Shown: positions 1-4,927 of the stretch, piece by piece
How positions within the stretch are numbered: position 1 is the first letter of the stretch
Layout of the letters: each line of letters starts with the position of its first letter
From: an uncultured Lachnospiraceae bacterium
GTDB taxonomy: Bacteria > Bacillota > Clostridia > Lachnospirales > Lachnospiraceae
Direction: 5' to 3'
Assembly: GCA_947625995.1 (NCBI GenBank)
Contig: CANQQN010000124.1
Location: forward strand, 1-5,675
Length of the DNA: 5,675 bases
Notes under the pieces: generated by a model
The model's input: only the letters and a program-made list of their open reading frames with translations
Databases searched by the model: none
Told to the model about the DNA's origin: nothing
Translations under genes and position numbers: made by a program

Positions 1-1297
1 TGTTCAGGGCATATTCCTCAATGCGGGCAATGGTAGTGTTGCCCACCCCTCGCCTCGGCACGTTGATGATCCGTTTCACCGCCAGATCGTCCTGTCCGTT
101 GTCAACAGTCTTTAAGTATGCCAGCAGATCCTTGATCTCCTTGCGGGCGTAAAAGTTTACGCCGCCAATGATCTTGTAAGGCGTATTGGACAGCAGCAGC
201 TTTTCTTCAAACATACGAGACTGGGCGTTTGTGCGGTACAGGATTGCAAAATCCCTGTATTCATAGAATCCGCTCCGGACCTTGGCGCGGATATCTCCCA
301 CCACATACTCCGCCTCCTCAAAAGCGTTATCAAACTGCTCTACTGTAAGCTTTTCGCCCTCCCCGGCGTCTGTCCACAGCCGTTTGTCCTTCCGGGCCGT
401 GTTATTTCTGATCACGCCGTTGGCTGCATTCAGGATGTTGCCTGTGGAGCGGTAATTCTGCTCCAGCTTGATCACCTTCGCGTCGGGATACTGCCGTTCA
501 AAGCTTAAGATGTTTTCAATATTCGCGCCTCTGAACTTGTAGATGGACTGGTCGTCATCGCCCACCACGCAGAGATTCCTGTATTTCTTTGCCAGCAACC
601 GCACAAACTCAAACTGCACGGTGTTGGTATCCTGATATTCGTCCACCATGATATAGCGGAACCGTTCCTGATAGTTTTCCAGCACCTCCGGGGAGGCCCG
701 AAACAGTTCCACCGTCTTTAGCAGAAGGTCGTCAAAATCCAGCGCGTTGCTTTTCTTCAGCTGCAGCTGGTATTCCCTATAAACTCTGGCGATCTGTTCC
801 TGTCCGGATTCTCCCTTGCTGTCCGCCGCAAACCGTTCCGGGGTGATCATCTCGTTTTTGGCAGCGGAGATAACGGACAGCAGCGTCCGTTCCTTCAGTA
901 CCTTCGTGTCTATGTTCAGCCGTTTGCACACATCCTTGATCACTGCTTTGGAATCGTCGGTATCATAGATGGTAAAGTTCGTTTTATAACCGATACAGTC
1001 GATGTGCCTGCGCAGAATACGCACGCATGTGGAGTGAAAAGTGCTGACCCAGATGCTCTCCGCCCCGAATCCCACCATACGGTCCACACGGTCGCGCATC
1101 TCTCCCGCCGCCTTGTTGGTAAAGGTGATGGCAAGGATATTCCATGGACTCACTCCGCAGTCTTCTATCAGGTGCGCGATACGATATGTAAGCACTCTGG
1201 TCTTTCCGGAACCCGCCCCCGCCAGAATCAGCAACGGCCCTTCCTGATGAAGCGCCGCTTCTCTTTGTTCCTTATTCAGCAAATTATCCAAATCCAT
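1..1297 (-). CDS. pcrA: ATP-dependent DNA helicase PcrA/UvrD, N-terminal part (3' end cut by window edge)
   Basis: This is a superfamily 1A 3'-5' DNA helicase that acts in the cytoplasm in nucleotide excision repair, removal of RecA or stalled polymerase, and rolling-circle plasmid replication. The visible 432 residues carry the Q motif (LNKEQREA, about 7-14), Walker A (AGAGSGKT, 26-33), motif Ia (ITFTNKAAGEM, 57-67), motif Ib (STFHS, 85-89), motif II (DEYQD, 219-223), motif III (GDDDQSIYKFRGA, 246-258) and the EQNYRST motif. The last residues resemble the NVPRRGVG segment of domain 2A. About 300 residues with motifs V-VI lie beyond position 1, judging by the usual ~740-residue length. The ATG at 1297 is chosen because the protein starts directly before the Q motif. 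A purine-rich ribosome site (AGGAGAAAGGGA, 1306-1317) precedes it. The gene is transcribed divergently from the DUF1836 gene. Family assignment is secure; PcrA versus a paralogous UvrD-like helicase rests on general similarity. Confidence 0.95.
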   Translation of the reverse strand, partial: MDLDNLLNKEQREAALHQEGPLLILAGAGSGKTRVLTYRIAHLIEDCGVSPWNILAITFTNKAAGEMRDRVDRMVGFGAESIWVSTFHSTCVRILRRHIDCIGYKTNFTIYDTDDSKAVIKDVCKRLNIDTKVLKERTLLSVISAAKNEMITPERFAADSKGESGQEQIARVYREYQLQLKKSNALDFDDLLLKTVELFRASPEVLENYQERFRYIMVDEYQDTNTVQFEFVRLLAKKYRNLCVVGDDDQSIYKFRGANIENILSFERQYPDAKVIKLEQNYRSTGNILNAANGVIRNNTARKDKRLWTDAGEGEKLTVEQFDNAFEEAEYVVGDIRAKVRSGFYEYRDFAILYRTNAQSRMFEEKLLLSNTPYKIIGGVNFYARKEIKDLLAYLKTVDNGQDDLAVKRIINVPRRGVGNTTIARIEEYALN

Positions 1298-1344
1298 ATT
1301 TAATGTCCCTTTCTCCTCTGTTTTAAAAAGAGAGTACAGATTAT

Positions 1345-1373
1345 AGTATAATAGAATTTCCTCCTTCTGTCAC
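1345..1373 (-). promoter_or_regulatory. Sigma-A promoter for pcrA
   Basis: On the minus strand GTGACA (1368-1373) stands 17 nt from TATACT (1345-1350), a good match to TTGACA-N17-TATAAT. An overlapping TATAAT lies at 1340-1345 but would give a 22-nt spacer. The predicted transcript starts near 1338 and leaves a leader of about 40 nt before the ATG at 1297. Confidence 0.6.
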
Positions 1374-1379
1374 TATAAA

Positions 1380-1395
1380 TCTTTGCCGTCAAAGA
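1380..1395. promoter_or_regulatory. Candidate operator: inverted repeat between divergent promoters
   Basis: TCTTTG-CCGT-CAAAGA is a perfect 6-bp inverted repeat with a 4-nt centre. Its midpoint (1387.5) coincides exactly with the midpoint between the -35 boxes of the pcrA promoter (1368-1373) and the DUF1836 promoter (1402-1407). It is too short to be a terminator and has no T tract. A dimeric regulator bound here could act on both promoters. The symmetry is seen directly; the operator role is inference. Confidence 0.35.
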
Positions 1396-1401
1396 AAACT
1401 C

Positions 1402-1430
1402 TTTACATATGGTTTTAAAAACTATATAAT
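1402..1430 (+). promoter_or_regulatory. Sigma-A promoter for the DUF1836 gene
   Basis: TTTACA (1402-1407) and a perfect TATAAT (1425-1430) are separated by exactly 17 nt. Transcription would begin near 1437, giving a leader of roughly 43 nt before the ATG at 1480. With only one mismatch to consensus this is the strongest promoter match in the window. Confidence 0.75.
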
Positions 1431-1479
1431 GTATATGATAAATGATTTAACCGATCTATCCCACTGACGGAGGCCAGAA

Positions 1480-2100
1480 ATGAACGATAACACTACCTCG
1501 CTGGTAAATGAACTGCTCCATGCCGCTTCGCACCCGGGCTACATCCGGCCAAGCGAGCTTCCCGACATCGACCTGTATATGGATCAGGTGACCACCTTTA
1601 TGGATGCGCGGCTTGGCCAACACAAAAGGTTTGCGCACGACAAGGTGCTGACCAAGACTATGATCAACAACTATGCCAAAAATGATCTGCTGCCGCCGCC
1701 CGTAAAGAAAAAATATTCCAGAGAGCACATGCTGCTTCTGACGTTTATCTATTATTTCAAAAGCTTTTTGTCCATCAGCGACATTCAGAGCCTGCTCCGG
1801 CCGCTGACCGAGGGCTGCTTTCACAAGGACGGCGAAAATGGCGCCGGTATTCCTCTGGAGACAGCCTATGAGGAGGTATTAAACCTCATCCGATCCTGCA
1901 CGCCTGCTCTGGAAGCCACCCTTCGGGAAACACTGGAGACCGCTCAGAACAGCTTTGCCGGCGTGTCCGGCGAAAAACAGGAGGACCTGCAGCTGTTTGC
2001 CTTTATCTGTCTGCTAAGTTACGACGTCTATATCCGCAAGCAGCTTATCGAACGGCTTATTGACCGGGGCATCAACCCCCGCGAAACCTCCAAGGAATAG
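1480..2100 (+). CDS. DUF1836 domain-containing protein
   Basis: This 206-residue cytoplasmic protein belongs to the DUF1836 family, widespread in clostridia and bacilli and without an established function. The recognisable core is at residues 24-106: SELPDIDLYMDQVTTFM, then LTKTMINNYAKNDLLPPP (57-74), the KKKYSREHMLLLTFIYYFK stretch, and LSISDIQSLL (97-106). The middle resembles the winged helix of MerR-type regulators, in which a short helix-turn-helix precedes a 'GLLPPP'-like wing, so DNA binding is plausible but inferred. The C-terminal half (125-197) is predicted helical and poorly conserved. No signal peptide or membrane segment is visible. The ATG at 1480 has a strong ribosome site, CGGAGG (1468-1473), 6 nt upstream, and a near-consensus promoter at 1402-1430. 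It is a single-gene unit ending at the terminator at 2126-2150, and is divergent from pcrA with an inverted repeat between the promoters. Confidence 0.85.
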   Translation: MNDNTTSLVNELLHAASHPGYIRPSELPDIDLYMDQVTTFMDARLGQHKRFAHDKVLTKTMINNYAKNDLLPPPVKKKYSREHMLLLTFIYYFKSFLSISDIQSLLRPLTEGCFHKDGENGAGIPLETAYEEVLNLIRSCTPALEATLRETLETAQNSFAGVSGEKQEDLQLFAFICLLSYDVYIRKQLIERLIDRGINPRETSKE

Positions 2101-2125
2101 TCCCCTAACATTTCCTATGAGACAA

Positions 2126-2150
2126 AAAAGAGACTGTATCAGTCTCTTTT
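2126..2150. terminator. Bidirectional rho-independent terminator between the DUF1836 gene and yerC
   Basis: A perfect 11-bp stem (2126-2136 with 2140-2150, core GAGACTG/CAGTCTC) closes a 3-nt loop. On the plus strand it runs into TTTTATTTTTGTT, ending the DUF1836 transcript. On the minus strand the stem ends in TTTTTTG, ending the yerC transcript. The yerC stop codon (2139-2141) lies in the loop and right arm, so the last codons of yerC form half of the stem. Confidence 0.85.
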
Positions 2151-2438
2151 ATTTTTGTTCATTCTCTTAAACACCATATCGTATCCGTCGTTTCCGTAAT
2201 TCAGCGACCGGTTTACTCTGCTGATGGTTGCCGTGGAAGCGCCCGTCTGTTCGGCGATCTCCAGATACCGTTTCTTTTCCCTGAGCATCTTTGCAACTTC
2301 AAACCGCTGTGACAGGGAAAGCAATTCGTTGATCGTACAGATATCTTCAAAGAAAAGATAACAGTCCTCCTGATTCTCCAGACTCAGGATCGCCTCAAAC
2401 AAATGATCTACAGCTTCTGTTTTGATTTTTTTGTTCAT
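2139..2438 (-). CDS. yerC: YerC/YecD family TrpR-related DNA-binding protein
   Basis: This 99-residue protein belongs to the TrpR-like superfamily, YerC/YecD group of Firmicutes. Family hallmarks are the N-terminal helices (VDHLFEAILSLEN, about 10-22), the DICTINELLSLSQRFEVAKML segment (32-52), and the helix-turn-helix YLEIAEQTGASTATISRVNRSL (58-79), followed by the typical LNYGNDGY. It should be a small dimeric cytoplasmic repressor; its ligand and targets are not known to me. The start is set at the ATG at 2438 because GGGGG (2447-2451) lies 8 nt upstream. An in-frame GTG at 2447 would overlap that ribosome site. Length fits the family (about 100 residues). In Bacillus subtilis yerC lies close to pcrA, and the same neighbourhood is seen here with one gene in between. 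The 3' end overlaps the terminator at 2126-2150. The gene either has its own weak promoter (2461-2489) or is read through from udp. Confidence 0.9.
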   Translation of the reverse strand: MNKKIKTEAVDHLFEAILSLENQEDCYLFFEDICTINELLSLSQRFEVAKMLREKKRYLEIAEQTGASTATISRVNRSLNYGNDGYDMVFKRMNKNKRD

Positions 2439-2460
2439 GCTGCACACCCCCTACTTTTAA

Positions 2461-2489
2461 AGTTTACCACAGTAAAGTCTGAAAGTCCA
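2461..2489 (-). promoter_or_regulatory. Possible yerC promoter with overlapping inverted repeat
   Basis: On the minus strand TGGACT (2484-2489) stands 17 nt from TAAACT (2461-2466), a weak sigma-A match that would give a leader under 25 nt. The -10 box overlaps a TTTAC-CACA-GTAAA inverted repeat (2463-2476). AAAGT occurs three times nearby on the plus strand (2459-2463, 2474-2478, 2482-2486). This arrangement would fit autoregulation by YerC, but the promoter match is weak and the repeats are short. Confidence 0.3.
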
Positions 2490-2522
2490 GCATTTTTTTG
2501 GAATTGTCTTCTTTATTTTTCA

Positions 2523-2535
2523 GAAAGCTGCTTTC
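2523..2535. repeat. 13-nt palindrome downstream of udp
   Basis: GAAAGC-T-GCTTTC is a perfect 6-bp inverted repeat around one base, nine nt past the udp stop codon. The minus-strand continuation (TGAAAAATAAAG) has no T tract, so it is not a convincing terminator. It could stabilise the udp mRNA 3' end or be chance. Confidence 0.3.
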
Positions 2536-2543
2536 AAGGGCGA

Positions 2544-3314
2544 TCAAGCCTTTTTGCGTTCCTTTTCTATCAAACGCTTCAGCGCCTCGACGGCGATCCG
2601 GATTCCTTTGTCGGTGGAGTGGTCGTCGGGCTCCTCAAAGCCTGCGGCCTTCCTCTCCTGATTCCAGATCACATTAAAGACCGCCCCGCAGCGTACCTCC
2701 AACGCGGCCGCTGCCGTAAACAGCGCGGCGGATTCCATCTCGCTGGCAAGAACATGAAGACGTTTCCACGCCTCCCATTTCGACAAAAGCATATCTCCCA
2801 CCGGCATCCGTCCCGGGTCGTGCTGCCCATAAAAGGAATCCTTACATTGTACCACGCCTGCATGCCATGGAAAGCCAAGGGCTTCGGCGCTCTCTACAAG
2901 GGCGTTCAGCACCTGATAATCGGACGTTGCCGGATATTCAACAGGCGCATACTCCCTGCTGGTACCTTCATGGCGCACAGCGCTCATGGCAATGACACAG
3001 TCGCCGCTTTTTACCCGCAGGTCGATGCCGCCGCAGGTTCCCACCCGCACAAACGTATGGGCGCCCACTGCCACCAGTTCTTCAATGGCAATCGACGCGG
3101 AAGGCCCGCCGATCCCTGTGGAAGTCACGGAAACCTTCTCACCCAGAAGCGTACCGGTGTACGTGGTAAATTCCCTGTTCTGCGCCACAAGCTTCGGATC
3201 TTCAAAATGGTCCGCAATGGCCCGGCAGCGTCCCGGATCTCCCGGAAGGATCACATACCCGCCTACGTCGCCTTCGGCGCACTGAATATGATACTGCTTC
3301 TCCTCTGTCTTCAT
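2544..3314 (-). CDS. udp: Uridine phosphorylase (nucleoside phosphorylase I family)
   Basis: The 256-residue enzyme splits uridine with phosphate into uracil and ribose 1-phosphate in the cytoplasm (pyrimidine salvage). Features of the PNP/UDP family are in order: phosphate-site GDPGR (25-29), NREF with Arg47, TGIGGPS (66-72) followed by EEL (78-80), the phosphate-binding RVGTCGG (90-96), the base-recognition stretch KDSFYGQHD (158-166), and the ribose-binding EMES (192-195). Phe161 and Gln164 probably match the uracil-contacting Phe162 and Gln166 of E. coli Udp, which favours uridine over purine nucleosides. Length agrees with the family (about 250). The start is the ATG at 3314, with GGAGG (3320-3324) 5 nt upstream. 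The in-frame ATG at 3326 overlaps that ribosome site and has none of its own. It follows the isomerase gene on the same strand across a structured spacer and is probably the last gene before yerC. Activity on deoxyuridine or thymidine cannot be excluded. Confidence 0.9.
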   Translation of the reverse strand: MKTEEKQYHIQCAEGDVGGYVILPGDPGRCRAIADHFEDPKLVAQNREFTTYTGTLLGEKVSVTSTGIGGPSASIAIEELVAVGAHTFVRVGTCGGIDLRVKSGDCVIAMSAVRHEGTSREYAPVEYPATSDYQVLNALVESAEALGFPWHAGVVQCKDSFYGQHDPGRMPVGDMLLSKWEAWKRLHVLASEMESAALFTAAAALEVRCGAVFNVIWNQERKAAGFEEPDDHSTDKGIRIAVEALKRLIEKERKKA

Positions 3315-3319
3315 AAAAA

Positions 3320-3324
3320 CCTCC
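3320..3324 (-). promoter_or_regulatory. Ribosome binding site deciding the udp start
   Basis: GGAGG on the minus strand, 5 nt before the ATG at 3314. It lies inside the four-codon extension that would be read from the upstream ATG at 3326, so the shorter protein is preferred. Confidence 0.75.
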
Positions 3325-3336
3325 ATTCCGGAACGT

Positions 3337-3450
3337 TTACGCCACGGGGCGGCGAGAAATTCGTGAATGCGATTTCCCGTCTGCCATCGGGACTATTTGC
3401 AACGCTCCCATAGTCCTGTGAAAAATCAGCACATCCGTGTAATTTTTCAC
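3337..3450 (-). CDS. Possible 37-residue small ORF between dhuI and udp
   Basis: A GTG at 3450 overlaps the dhuI stop codon as GTGA and is preceded by AAGGAG (3456-3461) with a 5-nt gap, an arrangement typical of translational coupling. The frame stays open for 37 codons and ends at TAA (3337-3339), 12 nt before the udp ribosome site. The peptide begins MKNYTDVLIF, contains GALQIVPMADG, and ends in a basic stretch (SRISRRPVA). No membrane segment or known domain is visible. The same bases form several hairpins, so the region may be a structured RNA and the frame fortuitous; an open frame of this length is not unlikely by chance. If translated it could be a leader peptide for udp. No function is assigned. 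Confidence 0.25.
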   Translation of the reverse strand: MKNYTDVLIFHRTMGALQIVPMADGKSHSRISRRPVA

Positions 3451-3451
3451 A
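3340..3451. other. Structured intergenic spacer with multiple hairpins
   Basis: The spacer between dhuI and udp contains, in plus coordinates: a perfect 10-bp stem (3417-3426 with 3442-3451, TGTGAAAAAT/ATTTTTCACA, 15-nt loop); directly abutting it a perfect 7-bp stem (3390-3396 with 3410-3416, GGACTAT/ATAGTCC, 13-nt loop); CCCG/CGGG (3376-3379 with 3388-3391), which shares bases with the 7-bp stem and so competes with it; GAAAT/ATTTC (3356-3360 with 3372-3376); and CGCC/GGCG (3340-3343 with 3351-3354). None has a following T tract on the minus strand. It could be an unrecognised cis-regulatory RNA in front of udp, a processing or stability element, or a dispersed palindromic repeat. It matches no riboswitch consensus I know. 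Confidence 0.5.
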
Positions 3452-4082
3452 TTAACTCCTTAACGCAAGCCGCCAGTTCCTCATCCTTACAATTCGCAAA
3501 AAAATATTCGGCAAACCGCTGTCCCCCAAGGGCGCCCCGGACAAGCTGGTCCGGAAGCTCACGCAGGATGTCCGGAAGCTTCCTGTAGGTCACCTGCTTT
3601 ACCTGATCCAGTATCTTTTTATTTCTCTGCTCCGGCACCGCCCGTTCCTTAGGATAGCCCTGACCGCCCGGTCCGGAAAACAATTTTTCAAATATATAGC
3701 CGAGATTCAGTTCCGCGCCCCATCCATAGCCTTTCGCGAAAGGCAGGGCTACTGCGTTACCGTCATTGATCTGCGCAAACATATACGCATCCGAAGGGTC
3801 TACGATATGCCCGCACAGCACCCCCGGAAAAGAATTACAGGCAAGCATGGCGCCTTCGCCGGTACCGCAGCCGGTAACCACATAGTCCGCTGCGCCGGAA
3901 TTCAAAAGCACCGCCGCAAGGATTCCGATCTGCACATAGGTAAGCTGCTGTTCATCCTCCGGGCTGTACATGCCGTAATTAAAGACCTGATGTCCCAAGG
4001 GCTCCGCAACTTCCCGCAGCGCCTGTTCGATCTGTCCGTTTTTTGCTGCCTGACTGTTTTCATTAATCAGCGCGATCTTCAT
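3447..4082 (-). CDS. dhuI: RpiB/LacAB-fold isomerase, probable DhuI (4-deoxy-L-threo-5-hexosulose-uronate ketol-isomerase)
   Basis: This 211-residue protein has the RpiB/LacA/LacB fold: start MKIALINENSQ, NYGM (35-38), then SGAADYVVTGCGTGEGAM (62-79) with the catalytic-type Cys72. It departs from true ribose-5-phosphate isomerases: it is about 60 residues longer, lacks the N-terminal Asp-His pair (IALINEN instead of a GSDHAG-like motif), and has FAKGYGWGAELNL, GYPKERAVPEQRN and EYFFANC blocks. From memory these blocks characterise the streptococcal DhuI family, which isomerises the unsaturated-uronate product of glycosaminoglycan breakdown. The adjacent DhuD-like dehydrogenase supports this role. 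The ATG at 4082 is chosen for the family N-terminus and AAAGGA about 11 nt upstream. The ATG at 4130 overlaps the previous stop as ATGA but has no ribosome site; the ATG at 4094 (MDRLMK) remains possible. Substrate assignment is inference; the fold is secure. Confidence 0.78.
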   Translation of the reverse strand: MKIALINENSQAAKNGQIEQALREVAEPLGHQVFNYGMYSPEDEQQLTYVQIGILAAVLLNSGAADYVVTGCGTGEGAMLACNSFPGVLCGHIVDPSDAYMFAQINDGNAVALPFAKGYGWGAELNLGYIFEKLFSGPGGQGYPKERAVPEQRNKKILDQVKQVTYRKLPDILRELPDQLVRGALGGQRFAEYFFANCKDEELAACVKELM

Positions 4083-4126
4083 AAGTCGATCCATCCTTTC
4101 CTTATTGCGGATACCGGCGTCTCCTA

Positions 4127-4927
4127 TCATGGCTGACGCCCGATGTAGGCCAGAATACCGCCATCCACATACAAAATATGCCCATTTACAAAATTGGACG
4201 CGTCAGAGGCAAGAAATACCGCCGCGCCCATCAGATCCTCCGGGGTTCCCCAACGCTTGGCAGGCGTTTTCGACAGAATAAAGCTGTCAAAAGGATGTCT
4301 GCTTCCATCCTCCTGCCTCTCCCTCAAAGGCGCCGTCTGAGGCGTGGCAATATAACCCGGTCCGATGCCGTTGCACTGGATATGATAGGGGCCGTATTCC
4401 GACGCAATGTTTTTGGTCAGCATTTTCAGGCCGCCTTTTGCCGCCGCGTAGGCGGACACCGTTTCCCGGCCCAGTTCGCTCATCATAGAACAAACATTGA
4501 TGATCTTTCCATGGCCTTTTTTTATCATGCCCGGGATCACTGCTTTGGACATGATAAAGGGACCGTTCAGATCAATGTCTATGACCTGCCTGAATTCTTC
4601 CGCGGACATGTCACACATGGGCGTCCGCTTGATGATGCCGGCATTGTTTACAAGAATGTCGATCGTGCCGAACTCCCGGGAAACCTCGTCCACAAAATCG
4701 GTAACCGCCCTTTCATCCGTCACGTCGCACTGAAATCCTTTGGCTTGGATCCCATCGGCCTCATAATCTGCCCCGGCCTTTTCAAGCCGTTGCTGGTTCC
4801 TGCCATTAAAAATTATCGTCGCGCCGGCCTGACCCAGCGCCTTGCCGATGGCGTACCCGATCCCGTAACAGCCGCCTGTCACCAGCGCAACCTTTCCCTC
4901 CAAAGAAAAACGATCCAATATCGTCAC
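4127..4927 (-). CDS. dhuD: Short-chain dehydrogenase, probable DhuD (2-keto-3-deoxy-D-gluconate dehydrogenase)
   Basis: The 266-residue classical SDR reduces or oxidises a sugar acid using NAD(P)H in the cytoplasm. Visible are the cofactor motif TGGCYGIG (17-24), CDVTD (67-71), NNAG (94-97), catalytic Asn121, Ser147, and YAAAK with Tyr160 and Lys164. The C-terminal part (IGPGYIATPQTAPLRE, then DGSRHPFDSFI, ending VDGGILAYIGRQP) resembles proteins annotated gluconate 5-dehydrogenase or KduD; the streptococcal DhuD is of this type and reduces the product of DhuI to 2-keto-3-deoxygluconate. Beta-2 ends in FNGR (40-43) without the acidic residue usual for NAD, so NAD versus NADP is open. The start is GTG at 4927, overlapping the upstream stop as GTGA, with AAGGAGG (4935-4941) 7 nt away. 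The isomerase gene follows closely. Gluconate 5-dehydrogenase is the main alternative. Confidence 0.8.
   Translation of the reverse strand: MTILDRFSLEGKVALVTGGCYGIGYAIGKALGQAGATIIFNGRNQQRLEKAGADYEADGIQAKGFQCDVTDERAVTDFVDEVSREFGTIDILVNNAGIIKRTPMCDMSAEEFRQVIDIDLNGPFIMSKAVIPGMIKKGHGKIINVCSMMSELGRETVSAYAAAKGGLKMLTKNIASEYGPYHIQCNGIGPGYIATPQTAPLRERQEDGSRHPFDSFILSKTPAKRWGTPEDLMGAAVFLASDASNFVNGHILYVDGGILAYIGRQP

Noticed and set aside
940..1303. Short frames on both strands over the 5' part of pcrA
   Set aside because: They overlap the Walker A to motif Ib coding region of pcrA in other frames.
1456..1824. 122-codon minus-strand frame over the DUF1836 gene
   Set aside because: The plus-strand gene has a promoter, a ribosome site and family motifs; the antisense frame has none.
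2523..2535. Terminator for udp
   Set aside because: The palindrome leaves almost no loop and has no T tract on the minus strand.
2403..3413. 336-codon open frame on the plus strand, antisense to yerC and udp
   Set aside because: It runs opposite to two genes with clear family motifs, has no ribosome site, and its product is Arg/His/Cys-rich without any recognisable domain. It is a shadow of udp codon usage.
3417..3451. Terminator after dhuI
   Set aside because: The T run is part of the stem itself and is not followed by a T tract on the minus strand.
3447..4082. Annotation as ordinary ribose-5-phosphate isomerase B
   Set aside because: It is about 60 residues too long, lacks the N-terminal Asp-His motif, and its conserved blocks fit the DhuI type.
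4083..4130. ATG at 4130 as the isomerase start (ATGA overlap with the dhuD stop)
   Set aside because: No ribosome site lies upstream, and it adds 16 residues before the family N-terminus MKIALINE. A purine-rich site lies further downstream, near 4095-4105.
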